A stretch of 64,000 nucleotides of DNA from Haloarcula japonica DSM 6131 (lineage in GTDB: Archaea > Halobacteriota > Halobacteria > Halobacteriales > Haloarculaceae): NCBI RefSeq assembly GCF_000336635.1, contig NZ_AOLY01000046.1:1-64000 (forward strand), in the 5' to 3' direction. Below are positions 44,546 to 53,868 of this stretch, in pieces (the stretch's first letter is position 1; each line of letters starts with the position of its first letter). The notes beneath the pieces were generated by a model. It worked only from the letters and a program-made list of their open reading frames with translations. It ran no database searches and was not told the origin of the DNA. Made by a program: the position numbers and the translations under genes.

Positions 44546-45922
44546 ATGCAAGTCCCCCCGTTGCGAGAGGCGGTATTCGAAACGGCGACGCTGTCCGTCC
44601 AACTCGGCGGCGTCTCCGTCCCCGATAGCGCCGTCGCAATCGGTGGGGTGGCCCTTATCGGCGCTCTCATCGCCCTCTCCGCGTTCTTCTCCTCGTCAGA
44701 GATAGCGATGTTCTCGCTGGCTGACCATCGGATCGAGGGACTCGCTAATGACGGGGTTCCCGGATCCCAGACCCTCAAGGCACTGAAGGCTGACCCGCAC
44801 CGTCTGCTCGTGACGATCCTCGTGGGTAACAACCTCGTCAATATCGCGATGTCCTCTATCGCGACTGGGCTGCTGGTAGTGCTCGGATTCGGTCAAGGGC
44901 AGTCGGTTGCATTCGCAACCTTCGGTATCACCGCCCTGGTCTTGCTGTTCGGCGAGAGCGCACCCAAGTCCTATGCGGTCGAGAACACGGAATCCTGGGC
45001 GCTGCGCATCGCTAGACCACTCAAACTCACCGAGTACTTCCTCCTCCCGCTGGTCGTCCTATTCGACTACCTGACGCGTGTCATAAACAGAGTCACCGGG
45101 GGACGCTCGGCCATCGAGACCTCCTACGTCACCCGCGACGAAATCCGGGAGATGATCGAAACCGGAGAGCGGGAGGGAGTCCTCGACGAGGAAGAACGCG
45201 AGATGTTCCAGCGTATCTTCCGGTTCGACGACACCATCGCCAAGGAGGTGATGACCCCCCGGCTGGATGTCAGTGCTGTCGACCGATACGATGATATCGA
45301 CGAAGCGATTGCGACGTGTATCCGGAGCGGCCACCAGCGTCTCCCCGTGTACGAGGGCAGTCTCGACAATGTTGTCGGCGTCGTGACGTTATCCGACCTC
45401 GTCCGGGAGTATCGCTATGGAGAAAGTGATCTCGATAGCCTCGATCACAGCGTCACTGAAACGCTCCATGTGCCGGAGAGTAAGAGCGTGGACGACCTGT
45501 TCGAGGAGATGCGCCAGGAGCCGGTTGAGATGGTCGTCGTCATCGACGAGTTCGGAACGACAGAGGGGATCATCACAACTGAAGACCTTGTCGAGGAAAT
45601 CGTCGGCGAGATCCTCGGTGCCGAGGAGGAGGAACCGATTACGGTCATCGACGAGACGAGCGTCAGCGTCCGGGGAGACGTAAACGTCGAAGCGGTCAAT
45701 GACGCACTCGGCGTCGACCTCCCTGAGGGAGAGGAGTTCGAGACGATTGCCGGGTTCATTTTCAACCGGGCTGGACGGCTGGTCGAAGAGGGAGAGTCGC
45801 TCAGGTACGGCGATGTCGAACTCAGCGTCGAACGGGTTGACGACAGTCGTATCAAGCGGGCTCGAATCACTGAACAGTACGATAGAGCATCTACGGGCCG
45901 ATCGGTGGAGTCACGGAGTTGA
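44546..45922 (+). CDS. CNNM/CorC (HlyC-family) membrane protein with CBS domains
   Basis: A 458-residue protein. Residues 25-190 form the DUF21 membrane domain (FFSSSEIAMFSLADHRI, VGNNLVNIAMSS, GESAPKSYAVENTE). A linker EGVLDEEEREMF leads to two CBS domains at about 225-340, and a CorC/HlyC domain ends the protein (QEPVEMVVVIDEFGTTEGI, VSVRGDVNVEAVN). Family members are implicated in Mg2+ or Na+/Mg2+ export and adenine-nucleotide sensing. It starts three bases after the ATPase gene, so it shares that transcript even though its function looks unrelated. Confidence 0.88.
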   Translation: MQVPPLREAVFETATLSVQLGGVSVPDSAVAIGGVALIGALIALSAFFSSSEIAMFSLADHRIEGLANDGVPGSQTLKALKADPHRLLVTILVGNNLVNIAMSSIATGLLVVLGFGQGQSVAFATFGITALVLLFGESAPKSYAVENTESWALRIARPLKLTEYFLLPLVVLFDYLTRVINRVTGGRSAIETSYVTRDEIREMIETGEREGVLDEEEREMFQRIFRFDDTIAKEVMTPRLDVSAVDRYDDIDEAIATCIRSGHQRLPVYEGSLDNVVGVVTLSDLVREYRYGESDLDSLDHSVTETLHVPESKSVDDLFEEMRQEPVEMVVVIDEFGTTEGIITTEDLVEEIVGEILGAEEEEPITVIDETSVSVRGDVNVEAVNDALGVDLPEGEEFETIAGFIFNRAGRLVEEGESLRYGDVELSVERVDDSRIKRARITEQYDRASTGRSVESRS

Positions 45923-45963
45923 TGCCACTGATCGTCCCACAGCGACCAACTTACGGAACACAC

Positions 45964-46413
45964 ATGACGATACTCACCCCGATTGGAGAGGAACTACACT
46001 CGAACAAGATACTCGAAGTCGGATATGACCTCGCGACGGCGTACGACGAGCAACTGCTCGTCCTTCACGTCATCCCGAAGGAGGACTTCAACGACCACAA
46101 GGCAGCGCTCAAGGGCACGTCAGCGTCCGACAGTTTCACCATCAGCCGGGAGGAGCAAAGTGCTGCCGAAATCGCCCGTCAGGCTGTCTACGAATCGCTT
46201 GACGAGTACGATGCTGACCGAATCGAAACGCAGGGGCGCGTCGGCGACCCGACCGACAAAATACTGGCTGAGGTCGAGAACACCGACCCTAGATACCTCG
46301 TCATCGGTGGAAAGGGACGGTCTCCCGTGGGGAAAGCCATCTTCGGGAGCACAGCACAGACCCTGCTACTGAACGCCTCCTGTCCCGTCGTTTTGACGAG
46401 CAAACAAGGATAG
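45964..46413 (+). CDS. Universal stress protein (UspA family)
   Basis: About 149 residues from MTILTPIGEELHSNKI. The fold is the UspA alpha/beta sandwich; the ATP-binding loop appears as GGKGRSPVGKAIFGST and the last strand as CPVVLTS. The longer frame from 45919 overlaps the CNNM gene stop, and its extra residues (MMPLIVPQRPTYGTH) are unlike the family, so I choose the internal ATG. It lies in the same orientation as the CNNM gene and may be co-expressed. The specific role is unknown. Confidence 0.85.
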   Translation: MTILTPIGEELHSNKILEVGYDLATAYDEQLLVLHVIPKEDFNDHKAALKGTSASDSFTISREEQSAAEIARQAVYESLDEYDADRIETQGRVGDPTDKILAEVENTDPRYLVIGGKGRSPVGKAIFGSTAQTLLLNASCPVVLTSKQG

Positions 46414-46522
46414 GGCCCCTGTCATCGGAAGACGGTGTTCTCGAATCTCACCGACAGTTACCGCCGGGCGTAGTAGCACCCTGTAGCGATACCGACGTGA
46501 AGCATATCGATTCGAATATCAA

Positions 46523-46731
46523 ATGAAGAGAGCAGTTCACCGACGCGACCGCGACCGTTGCTTATCATGCCAAGAGTCTTTTGAGGACGGCGATGAGTTA
46601 CATGCCCACCATATTCTCCCCGAGGTGATGGTGGGCCGACGACCCAGGCTAATCTGGCGTTGCTATGTTCGCGATGCCATGAAGCGGTCCATGGTGAGCG
46701 AGACTACAGATTGACGATCCGGTTTCAGTGA
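46523..46731 (+). pseudogene. HNH endonuclease with single-base frameshift
   Basis: The frame reads MKRAVHRRDRDRCLSCQESF and ELHAHHILP, the first half of an HNH nuclease (Cys pair and HAHHI). At the run of four C around 46617-46620 the reading must shift by one base, after which RGDGGPTTQANLALLCSRCHEAVHG follows with the second Cys pair and final His. The stop is at 46729. One missing C restores a normal small HNH domain, so this is either a fresh mutation or an assembly error. Confidence 0.8.
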
Positions 46732-46765
46732 GACTACTTCGTAGACAGACACACTGGAGCGACTT

Positions 46766-47074
46766 CTAGTCAGTCGGTGATGAACCGGTATCCTCGTGAC
46801 CGCGGTGACGCCACCACCAGTAGAGTCCACCACTGCCTGCAACAAGCAACACGATAGCAACTCCATCAAGTACGTAATTGAGGGGTGTTCCAGTTGGAAC
46901 TGGTCCACCCTGTGTTACCTGCAGCAGACTATACGAGAGCCACGTCGCACACATCCCGAGCAGCATCGGGAGCTGTCGAGATACGATTCTGCCACGTCGA
47001 TATTGGATTCCGATGAGCCCAAGGAGGAGCAAGTAGCTACTTCCGAGGGCGAGGTTGAAAACCCCGGGGACCAT
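46766..47074 (-). CDS. Small membrane protein with three helices
   Basis: About 102 residues starting MVPGVFNLALGSSYLLLL. Three hydrophobic segments lie at residues 5-22, 36-55 and 70-88, and a short basic/acidic tail (WWWRHRGHEDTG) follows. The family was not recognised. The opposite strand is also partly open but lacks codon bias. It starts the accessory island; membrane topology is the only support. Confidence 0.6.
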   Translation of the reverse strand: MVPGVFNLALGSSYLLLLGLIGIQYRRGRIVSRQLPMLLGMCATWLSYSLLQVTQGGPVPTGTPLNYVLDGVAIVLLVAGSGGLYWWWRHRGHEDTGSSPTD

Positions 47075-47406
47075 CTCAAGTCGAGTTTCTGACCCCACTC
47101 GTGAATTTCTTTCGTCTTTCTATATCCTGATATCGAACCGGTTTCGAGAGTGATGGCCGACACGTCCTTTGTATCGGTCACAGCAGGCACTCACATACTA
47201 TGTTTCACATCTGTTATTAGATTACGAAATATATCCGAACAACTACGCGGCTCGCGACGGCGAAGCAGTGACCGTTCCAATGCTTGACCGGCTATCATTC
47301 CGTGGGCAGACCACGTCTAAAGCGACCTGAAACGGTGGTCATCGGCTTAAAAACTCAAATTTAACCACTACTCTGGACTTTTGTTGGTTAACGCACTAAA
47401 TCTGGA

Positions 47407-47438
47407 AATTGTGTGTTCCTCTTGTGGATGAGAGGATG
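47407..47438 (+). promoter_or_regulatory. Hairpin leader copy 1
   Basis: Sequence AATTGTGTGTTC then CTCT-TGTGGATG-AGAG-G directly before an ATG at 47436. The four-base stem CTCT/AGAG can pair around an eight-base loop, and its 3' arm forms the purine-rich ribosome-binding region. Almost identical to copy 2 at 49569. See the copies at 51671, 53869 and 54729 for compensatory changes. Confidence 0.65.
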
Positions 47439-48138
47439 TCCACGCACTCAGCGTCGACGCGAAGTCGTTCCAGCATCGCCCGCCAGCGGAGACAGAGCAG
47501 TGTTCTTGTCCGACCCACGCCGACGGAGACCCGTTCACCGCCCCTTTGGGGATTCGATTTGCCGATCATGTCGCTGTCGAACCAACCCAATCAACACTTG
47601 CACAGTGGTTTCGGTGAGCGGCGTCCAGCCCGAGGCAACGGCCGAGTACTGTCGATTCTGTGGAGACCGAGCTGATCTCTCCGGTGAAACGTACACGTAC
47701 GTCCGGTGGCCCAATGAAGTGGATCGAGCGGAGGGCGTGTTCCGATTCACGATCTGCCGGGACTGTGCGCTTCAGGACCGCGACAACGTCGAGCAAGCGG
47801 CGTGCTCTTCTACGAGGCAGATAGAGACCACCTTCTCACCTGCGACATCTGTGGGGCCGTTGCTGCGGGTCTGCTAATACTCGCCGTCCAGCAGCGGAGA
47901 CGTATCGGCTCGTAAGCGCCATCCCCTGGTCGGTAAGTATCAACGGCTTCGACGGGACAGCCACTTTTGCACTGAGTGCAGCCCCATCGTGACGGTCGAC
48001 TGTGTGAAACGTCCCGACCGGACATACGACGAGGAAGTGCCCCGTCTCGTTGAGCCACCGTTTGACTCAGCTACGAAGACTGCGGATAGCGCTCCGGTAG
48101 ACAGTACGCAGGTTGAGATTGGTGGGTGGATTGGATAG
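47436..48138 (+). pseudogene. Degraded zinc-finger gene cluster behind hairpin leader 1
   Basis: Coding signal continues for 700 bases but switches frame at least three times. An acidic frame reads KSFQHRPPAETEQCSCPTHADGD up to a stop near 47617, then a frame beginning GTG (overlap GTGA) gives EYCRFCGDRADLSGETYTYVRW and FTICRDCALQDRDN. Another carries LFYEADRDHLLTCDICGAV, and a last one FCTECSPIVTVDCVKRPDRTYDEE ending at 48138. All pieces are Cys-rich, so one or two zinc-binding proteins are broken here. The ATG after the leader opens only a basic, unlikely frame. Confidence 0.55.
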
Positions 48139-48253
48139 CAGACGATAGCACCGTGAAACAGCGAGTCCGCTTATCCGCTAATGAGCAGTACAGAAGATAC
48201 ACATATCGTTCAACAGACATCTATGTTGCGGTGAACAACACAATTCTGTCTGA

Positions 48254-48589
48254 ATGACTCCCCTCCATCATCTCCAAGACCGAATCCGTCCGGGAGCCCT
48301 ACTGGTTATGTTAGCAATCGTCGGGGCGGGGACCTACTTTGAATTCGTGTATAATGGACCACCAACTCTCTATGCAGTTACCCTCTGGATAATCGTCGTT
48401 CCAATGTTGCTCATCTCAACAGTCGAGGGTGTCCGAAGCCACCCACTCTACCAGCCACTCACGTATGGCGGCTTTATGGCAATTGGTGCACTACAGTATC
48501 TCAACGGGAATTGGTTTCTTCTCTCCGGGCTATTCATCCTTTGCGGGATAATCGGATTGGTTCTTGAACTTCGCAATCGAAGCAACTGA
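48254..48589 (+). CDS. Membrane protein with about four helices, unknown function
   Basis: A 111-residue hydrophobic protein; segments at about residues 14-31, 39-57, 68-84 and 86-105. N-terminal MTPLHHLQDRIRPGALL suggests a cytoplasmic N-terminus. No family motif was recognised. Codon use is more AT-rich than the chromosome-like left part of the window, as expected for island genes. The preceding 100 bases are AT-rich and may contain its promoter. Confidence 0.6.
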   Translation: MTPLHHLQDRIRPGALLVMLAIVGAGTYFEFVYNGPPTLYAVTLWIIVVPMLLISTVEGVRSHPLYQPLTYGGFMAIGALQYLNGNWFLLSGLFILCGIIGLVLELRNRSN

Positions 48590-48684
48590 TTATTCTCACA
48601 ACGGTAGCTTCAGGAGTACCACTTAGCGGTAGGTACGGACGGACAATATTTCGGATCGTCAGACGGCTGGTTCTGACTATTTTC

Positions 48685-49365
48685 TCATTCGACGCGATGA
48701 CGCTGTCCGCGGAGAATCAGTATTGCACCAGCAATTCCGAGCAGCCACTGGAGTACGACGACTGTTAGGCCCCGCTCTGTCCCCTTATGTTCCTGAACTA
48801 CGGTTGGATAGACGACGTAGTAGCTGTCGTCGGCCTGAACAAGTTCGTGAGCGCCGGAGAGTTCGTCGGACGTTTCGTAGGCGCCAGTTTCGATAGCGGT
48901 TCGGACACCGTTGTCAGTTCTTTCTATGGGAGTTGCAATATATTTGAGTGCCTCTTCTTGAGAGACGGCCTCAAGTCCGTACCAGACAGTACCATTTTGC
49001 CGCTCCTCGCTAACAGGCTGGAAGAATCCTTCGTCCCAGATGTGGACATAGCTGTATTCATTGTGTATGAACAGCTCTGTAGGTCCATCGTACGTGATAC
49101 CGCCGTTGGTGTGGATGGCTTGCTCAAGCACGCAGGAACGACTCGGAACGTCGCCAAAACATGCCACATCGGAGTTGAGAGGGACGGGATGAGTTGAGAA
49201 CGTGTAGGTACCGCTCGCAGAGAACGAGACTTCACTGGCTTCGTATCGATACCTGTCTGGATCTCCGATGTCAAACATGCCCACAATTAGCGGGTTCAGC
49301 AGCAAAATGAAGCCAACAACGATCGCAGCCTCACCGCGGTATCGTGTGACGGAGGACCAATCCAT
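48685..49365 (-). CDS. Membrane-anchored extracytoplasmic protein, unknown function
   Basis: A 226-residue protein with one N-terminal helix (AAIVVGFILLLNPLIVGMF), an outside domain of about 150 residues and a C-terminal helix (LTVVVLQWLLGIAGAILIL) followed by a short basic tail. The outer domain has two cysteines (ACFGDVPSRSC) that probably form a disulfide, and many Tyr residues. The topology is clear but no homologous family was recognised. Confidence 0.65.
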   Translation of the reverse strand: MDWSSVTRYRGEAAIVVGFILLLNPLIVGMFDIGDPDRYRYEASEVSFSASGTYTFSTHPVPLNSDVACFGDVPSRSCVLEQAIHTNGGITYDGPTELFIHNEYSYVHIWDEGFFQPVSEERQNGTVWYGLEAVSQEEALKYIATPIERTDNGVRTAIETGAYETSDELSGAHELVQADDSYYVVYPTVVQEHKGTERGLTVVVLQWLLGIAGAILILRGQRHRVE

Positions 49366-49568
49366 AAGAACCGCTTTTCCTTACTTAAGTGAAAATCCTA
49401 CGGACGAAGCGGATACATCCAATATTCAAAAAAGGTCGCGAATAGGTTCGGAGAACTCGAAAATACGCCCTGAATTCAGTCATCCAAAACCATAGATTCA
49501 CAGACTTATTGAGCAGGTATTTCAGCAAACACAGTAAGTAAAAAATCAAATCCACAGCAGCAAGTCCC

Positions 49569-49600
49569 AATTTTGTGTTCCTCTTGTGGATGAGAGGATG
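49569..49600 (+). promoter_or_regulatory. Hairpin leader copy 2
   Basis: AATTTTGTGTTC then CTCT-TGTGGATG-AGAG-G with an ATG at 49598. The stem and loop are identical to copy 1 over more than 20 bases, although the downstream genes are unrelated. The pairing arm overlaps the probable ribosome-binding site. Confidence 0.7.
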
Positions 49601-49900
49601 TCTCGAAATATGTCCTGCCGTCGTTCGGAAGGCCTGTCTCAGCCAACCACTCCGCAGTTCGTCGAGTCCATCGCGACAACCGTTCAAGCGCAGTCCGGGA
49701 GCGCCGATGTTGAAGCGGTCGCCCTCCGTGCGGTGGCCCAGCGATCGGACAGCATCACCCTCCCGGATATACTCGAACTTCGTTCGCTTCTAGACGTTGA
49801 CGGTGAGCAGGCAGACACGGTAGAGTCTCGAATTGTGAGCATCATCAGCGCCATCGAAGCCGAACTCGCTGGCTGGGACCGTCGGGAGGTCCTTGCATGA
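49598..49900 (+). CDS. Small helical protein of unknown function (pair, first gene)
   Basis: A 100-residue protein from the ATG directly after hairpin leader 2 (MSRNMSCRRSEGL). The remainder is helical and acidic: FVESIATTVQ, AVALRAVAQRSD, ESRIVSIISAIEAELAGW. No known domain. The stop overlaps the next start by four bases (ATGA), indicating co-translation and probably a shared complex. An upstream in-frame ATG at 49586 lies inside the leader stem and is less likely. Confidence 0.65.
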   Translation: MSRNMSCRRSEGLSQPTTPQFVESIATTVQAQSGSADVEAVALRAVAQRSDSITLPDILELRSLLDVDGEQADTVESRIVSIISAIEAELAGWDRREVLA

Positions 49901-50127
49901 ACTCAGCAGGAACAGCGACGTTAGGCGATTTCGGCGCTGGTGGCCCACGCTCGGCTACGCTGATTGACACGCAAAGCGCGGCACAAGAGGCCGCTGTCGG
50001 TGAATGGGAATTTCCCGCCGCTGGCAACGACACGATTGGCTGGCACGTCCCCGACACCGGGGCAACAGTCCTGCTCAAGCGAAGCGATACTGGTTGGGCG
50101 CTCGACCGAGCTCTGACTGGGCGGTGA
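49897..50127 (+). CDS. Small acidic protein of unknown function (pair, second gene)
   Basis: A 76-residue protein, MNSAGTATLGDFGAGGPRSA and so on, coupled to the previous gene by ATGA. The middle part (EWEFPAAGNDTIGWHVPDTGATVLLKRSDTGW) looks like short beta strands, suggesting a compact OB- or SH3-like fold, but that is only an impression. The two-gene unit behind a regulatory leader could be a paired system; nothing here proves toxin-antitoxin activity. Confidence 0.6.
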   Translation: MNSAGTATLGDFGAGGPRSATLIDTQSAAQEAAVGEWEFPAAGNDTIGWHVPDTGATVLLKRSDTGWALDRALTGR

Positions 50128-50247
50128 GAAGGCAGGTTCTTTAGTCATGGTGCTGGCTGCAACGCCTGCTCAGTAAGCGTACATATTGTTCAGCTAATTC
50201 AGTAAAAACAGAAAACATATATCAGAACTGTCTCCACTATCTGTATC

Positions 50248-51480
50248 TTGCAAGGAAGGGGTTCAACAACGTCATTCACCCGAGCACGCTTGGTACTCGG
50301 ATTCGGGAGCACCCTCGGGATTGCATATTTTTTCTATCGGCTAACTATTACTCCCGATCAATTTGGAACTGACTTTGAAATCTATCGGGCTGCCGCTGCG
50401 GATCTACATTCAGGTAAGGTTGTCTACGGGCGTTCCCCTGTCGGCATCCCAAATCTCACATACCGATACCCAATCATACTGTTGGTCCCGTTTTCACTGT
50501 ATCTCCTGGTTTCACCTGTTACCGGTTTTGCTATCCATGTTGCCGGGACAATTCTGGTCAGCATCTTACTTGGACTCGCCATCGCAAAGGCAACTGAATC
50601 ATACGGGCTGCAACTATCAAACTGTGATCGGATCCTGATCTGTGGATTTATTATAATCAGTCCAATTAGCGCGCCCTCATTGGTAACGGGTAATATCAAC
50701 CACCACATCGCATTGGCGCTGGGAGTCGGACTAATATGGTTGGAACAGGATCGACAACAGCGCGCTGGTGTTGCTCTTGGATTAGCAGCACTTCCAAAGG
50801 TTTTCCCTGCTGCCATCGGATTTTGGTTAGTCTGGCGACGGAAGTGGTATGCTAGTTTGGTTGCTATAATCACCGGTATCGGAGCGCTTGCCGGTGGTGC
50901 CGTACTTTTTGGTTTAACCCGTACGCAGAGCTATTTTGTTGAAGAGCTACTCCCACGAGGGACTGCGAACGCTGTCTCAGGTGGGCTCTCACCGTCAAGT
51001 CTATACGTCACACTTCAGCGGCCTCTTTCGGTTATTTTTACCGACGTAAGTGGGACGGCTCTGGCAGGACTCTCATTGATAATAGTCGCCCCAGTAGTAG
51101 CCTACATATATCTACATAGTGACGGTCGTATTCAACGGCTCGTTGCTCTCCTCTCGACGCTGTGCGGAATTTTGCTAGTGATCCCCTCGTATACTATGTA
51201 TTTCGCTTTCGTTTTTTATCCACTAATCCCGTTATTATATATTCTCTCAGAATGGCCCGGTAGGATCTTTGCTGGGGGTGTGATTTTCATGCAACTCACG
51301 TTGAAACTCCATGATGCGACTATGCTAGTTCGCATCCTCAACTTACCTGTGTCTGGGACTGAAACGCTGGCTGCTAGCCTTCGAACCTTCTATACACTAT
51401 GTACGCCCGTCCTGTTGGGAACCGCTGCTGTTTTAATAGCTGGCATTTGGCAGATCGATGCACAACATCCTGAAAAGTAG
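50248..51480 (+). CDS. Glycosyltransferase family 87 / DUF2029-like membrane protein
   Basis: A 410-residue polytopic protein with about ten helices. The first extracytoplasmic loop has the GT-C type acidic pair in TDFEIYRAAAADLHSGKVVYG, and downstream YRYPIILLVPFSLYLLV is typical of GT87 enzymes that use polyprenyl-phosphate-linked sugars. GNINHHIALALGVGLIWL and LPKVFPAAIGFWL also fit the family. It begins with TTG (LQGRGSTTSF, read as Met). AT-rich codon use differs from the left half of the window and suggests transfer. Confidence 0.75.
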   Translation: MQGRGSTTSFTRARLVLGFGSTLGIAYFFYRLTITPDQFGTDFEIYRAAAADLHSGKVVYGRSPVGIPNLTYRYPIILLVPFSLYLLVSPVTGFAIHVAGTILVSILLGLAIAKATESYGLQLSNCDRILICGFIIISPISAPSLVTGNINHHIALALGVGLIWLEQDRQQRAGVALGLAALPKVFPAAIGFWLVWRRKWYASLVAIITGIGALAGGAVLFGLTRTQSYFVEELLPRGTANAVSGGLSPSSLYVTLQRPLSVIFTDVSGTALAGLSLIIVAPVVAYIYLHSDGRIQRLVALLSTLCGILLVIPSYTMYFAFVFYPLIPLLYILSEWPGRIFAGGVIFMQLTLKLHDATMLVRILNLPVSGTETLAASLRTFYTLCTPVLLGTAAVLIAGIWQIDAQHPEK

Positions 51481-51670
51481 TATAAACATAACATACCTAA
51501 CCAACCACATCTCTACCGAGCTGTTGATTCGATAGGATATACACTCTCTATAGTTGCATGCACTGTTTGAATCTATACATAACCTACAAAACCAAATTTT
51601 TGATCACATCTTCTGTACTGCCCACTCCCGCCTGAGAATGGACCTATACCTTCACAAACTCTAATCCTCG

Positions 51671-51717
51671 AATTTTCTGTGCCCCAGTTGGGTGAGGGGC
51701 GTCCCACAGAGGGCGTG
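51671..51717 (+). promoter_or_regulatory. Hairpin leader copy 3
   Basis: AATTTTCTGTG then GCCCC-AGTTGGGTGA-GGGGC. The five-base stem has changed fully from CTCT/AGAG to GCCCC/GGGGC but keeps pairing. A second purine block (CCACAGAGGG) follows, shared with copy 5. The ATG it serves is at 51731. Confidence 0.65.
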
Positions 51718-51730
51718 CCGCCTGTCATTC

Positions 51731-52722
51731 ATGGCTACCACAGAATCCAGTAGCGACGCCGGCAGCATCGACGAGAGTGAGATCGCAGAGGCCAGCCCGA
51801 ACAGCCTCACTGTCTCGGCGCTGACAGAAGTGATGACCGTGATGGACTCGGTCGGCCGGGCACGAAACGCTGACGACCTTTTCCTGGTCAACTCTGGCTC
51901 TGGTTCGGAGTACCTTACCGACACTCGAACAGGGAGTTGCGAGTGCCTGTGGAGTCAGTACAATCCCAACAAGGAATGCAAACACAGGAAGCGAGTCGCC
52001 TTCGCGACCGGCGAGCGACCCATCCCAAGTGGGTTGACGACGACGCTCTCGACGACCAGTTCGGCTTGCACGTCGACGGCGAACCTCGAAAAGCGGTCGC
52101 TGACGGCGGAGTCATGCAGTTGCGGTTCAACGACGGCGGCGTCACGGACCCCACGGAGGACCCATTAGCCGTCGCTTCTGAGGACGAGCCACGCACGGAG
52201 CGGGCGAAACGGGAAGACATCGACGCTTCCTTTCTCGCAAAGCCCGGTTGCTATGAGGTCCACTCAGCGTCGGATAGTCGGTACGAGGTTGACGTACTTG
52301 AGGAGACGTGCAGTTGCCCAGATATCGCCGAACGATGTAAGCACCGTCGCCGAGTCGAGATCGAGCCAAAATCGTGGGCCGACAGGGGTCACACAGAATC
52401 TCCCGAAGAAGACGAGGTGCAGCTGTACGCGATCCAGTGCCGGGCAGGGCTCCGGCTTGAGTGGTTGGTCAATACACGAACCGGGAAGTTACACAGAGGA
52501 CCACTGAGCGAGAAGCCGGGGCCTCGCGTACTGTACGTCACCGCTGATGGTGAACACGCGCTCATGAAAGAGTTGGATTCCCGGGAAACAGACGACAGTT
52601 GGAAGCCGCCCAAGCAGTTCCCCAGTGTCATCGCGAAGGACAGAGAAGAGGTCGATCCGGTTCCGGACTCCAGTCAGGACTACTACCGACGCTCGGTTGA
52701 AGACCTGTACGACTCGCCGTAG
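51731..52722 (+). pseudogene. SWIM zinc-finger protein split by a frameshift
   Basis: The first frame (51731 to about 52030) encodes ATTESSSDAGSIDESEIAEA, SALTEVMTVMDSVGRARNAD and a SWIM-type finger, CECLWSQYNPNKECKH, then FATGERPIP. One base is missing near 52030. The second frame continues KWVDDDALDDQFGLHVDGEP, typical of the same haloarchaeal protein family. It has a second finger, CSCPDIAERCKH, and about 100 more residues to 52722. The rejoined product has about 330 residues. SWIM fingers bind DNA or protein; role unknown. It may be functional if the indel is an assembly error. Confidence 0.75.
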
Positions 52723-52915
52723 CCGCTGTGGAAACAGTTTCTTTGCTCATGAACGCGATTGAAACGACCGCTCAGTAAGCCTGCTTTCTGAGCATCGGTG
52801 ACTGATTTTCGTCCAAATTCGGCTATCCAATCGATACGGACTTATCTCGAATACATTGCTTGTCTTGATAGAGAGCTATCACAAGCATCTTTGCTGGGAA
52901 CTGATTTGCGCTGAT

Positions 52916-53644
52916 ATGGTCAACCGCCCTCAAGATTCCCTCCCTGCGGTAACCCTGGCCGTTGTCATCCTCTTGGCTGGCTGTGCTGGGGTGCCTGCCA
53001 CAGACCAACAGGCCCCGACTCCTGAATCGACGGTGGAGAACTTTTCCTATCCACCGGGGTGGTCTCAGGAGGGGATAACAGTCTCAAACGTCTCTACTGC
53101 ACTGCAAACACACTCTGCGACAGTGAAGAACACCTCTCACAAAAGCCGGTTGGTTACTATCAGCGGAGGCACGAACCGCACGGTAGTGCGAACGCTCGAT
53201 GCCGATGCTGGCACCGCCGAAATACGGTTTGTCGATACGAGGTTCGATACTGACTCACACACATATTATAACGCTGATGGTGTGTACAAGTATGATCGGA
53301 TAACAGGCGAACTGGACCGGCGTCCCGGCGAGGATTGGGAACGAGACCGTGTCGCCTCGCACGAGGGACTTCGACGACCCTTGCTGAGTCTCGAAATAAA
53401 CGCGACAGAGACTGTCATCGTTGAGGGGACGACAGCTGTCAGATACACTGTGACTGGTCTCAGAAATCCTGACTTTGCCCCAGCCAATACCGCAACCGGG
53501 CACATCATTGTTGCCGAGGAAGGATACATCGCAGAATTCAACATCACGAGAGGAAACGATGAGTTCACCCGACAAACGATATACGACGTTTCTGAGTTCG
53601 GAAACGCGACGGTAACCCGGCCAGCGTGGATGCCCGAGGAGTAG
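52916..53644 (+). CDS. Secreted lipoprotein, haloarchaeal family of unknown function
   Basis: A 242-residue protein with a Sec-type lipoprotein signal (AVTLAVVILLAGCAG) and a Thr/Pro linker. The mature part is beta-rich with many Asn-Thr/Ser sites (VSNVSTAL, VKNTS, GTNRT, EINATETV) and looks like the outer-membrane-lipoprotein-LolA-like fold seen in many haloarchaeal lipoproteins, an impression from strand pattern only. The start at 52916 is chosen because it places the signal peptide at the N-terminus; an upstream frame to 52856 adds unrelated residues. Confidence 0.7.
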   Translation: MVNRPQDSLPAVTLAVVILLAGCAGVPATDQQAPTPESTVENFSYPPGWSQEGITVSNVSTALQTHSATVKNTSHKSRLVTISGGTNRTVVRTLDADAGTAEIRFVDTRFDTDSHTYYNADGVYKYDRITGELDRRPGEDWERDRVASHEGLRRPLLSLEINATETVIVEGTTAVRYTVTGLRNPDFAPANTATGHIIVAEEGYIAEFNITRGNDEFTRQTIYDVSEFGNATVTRPAWMPEE

Positions 53645-53868
53645 CCTCAGTAGCACTGTTGAACTCTATTGGTCAGACACTATTCTCGGTGAAATAGCCG
53701 TTCAGAGAGTCTGCGAACCGACCTTTTCCTGCCTCGGGTGTGTGTTTGATTCGCTCGCGTTCAGGATACCGCACTCACTCCGCTCGTGTGGATACTCACT
53801 GCACCACCTGCATTGACCAGATCACTCAGCGAGTAGAGCTACTGTAGTGACGCTAACCGGCAGGCCAG

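Noticed and set aside
49598..50127. Calling the small gene pair a toxin-antitoxin system
   Set aside because: Only size and coupling support it; no nuclease, RHH or other toxin/antitoxin motif is visible.
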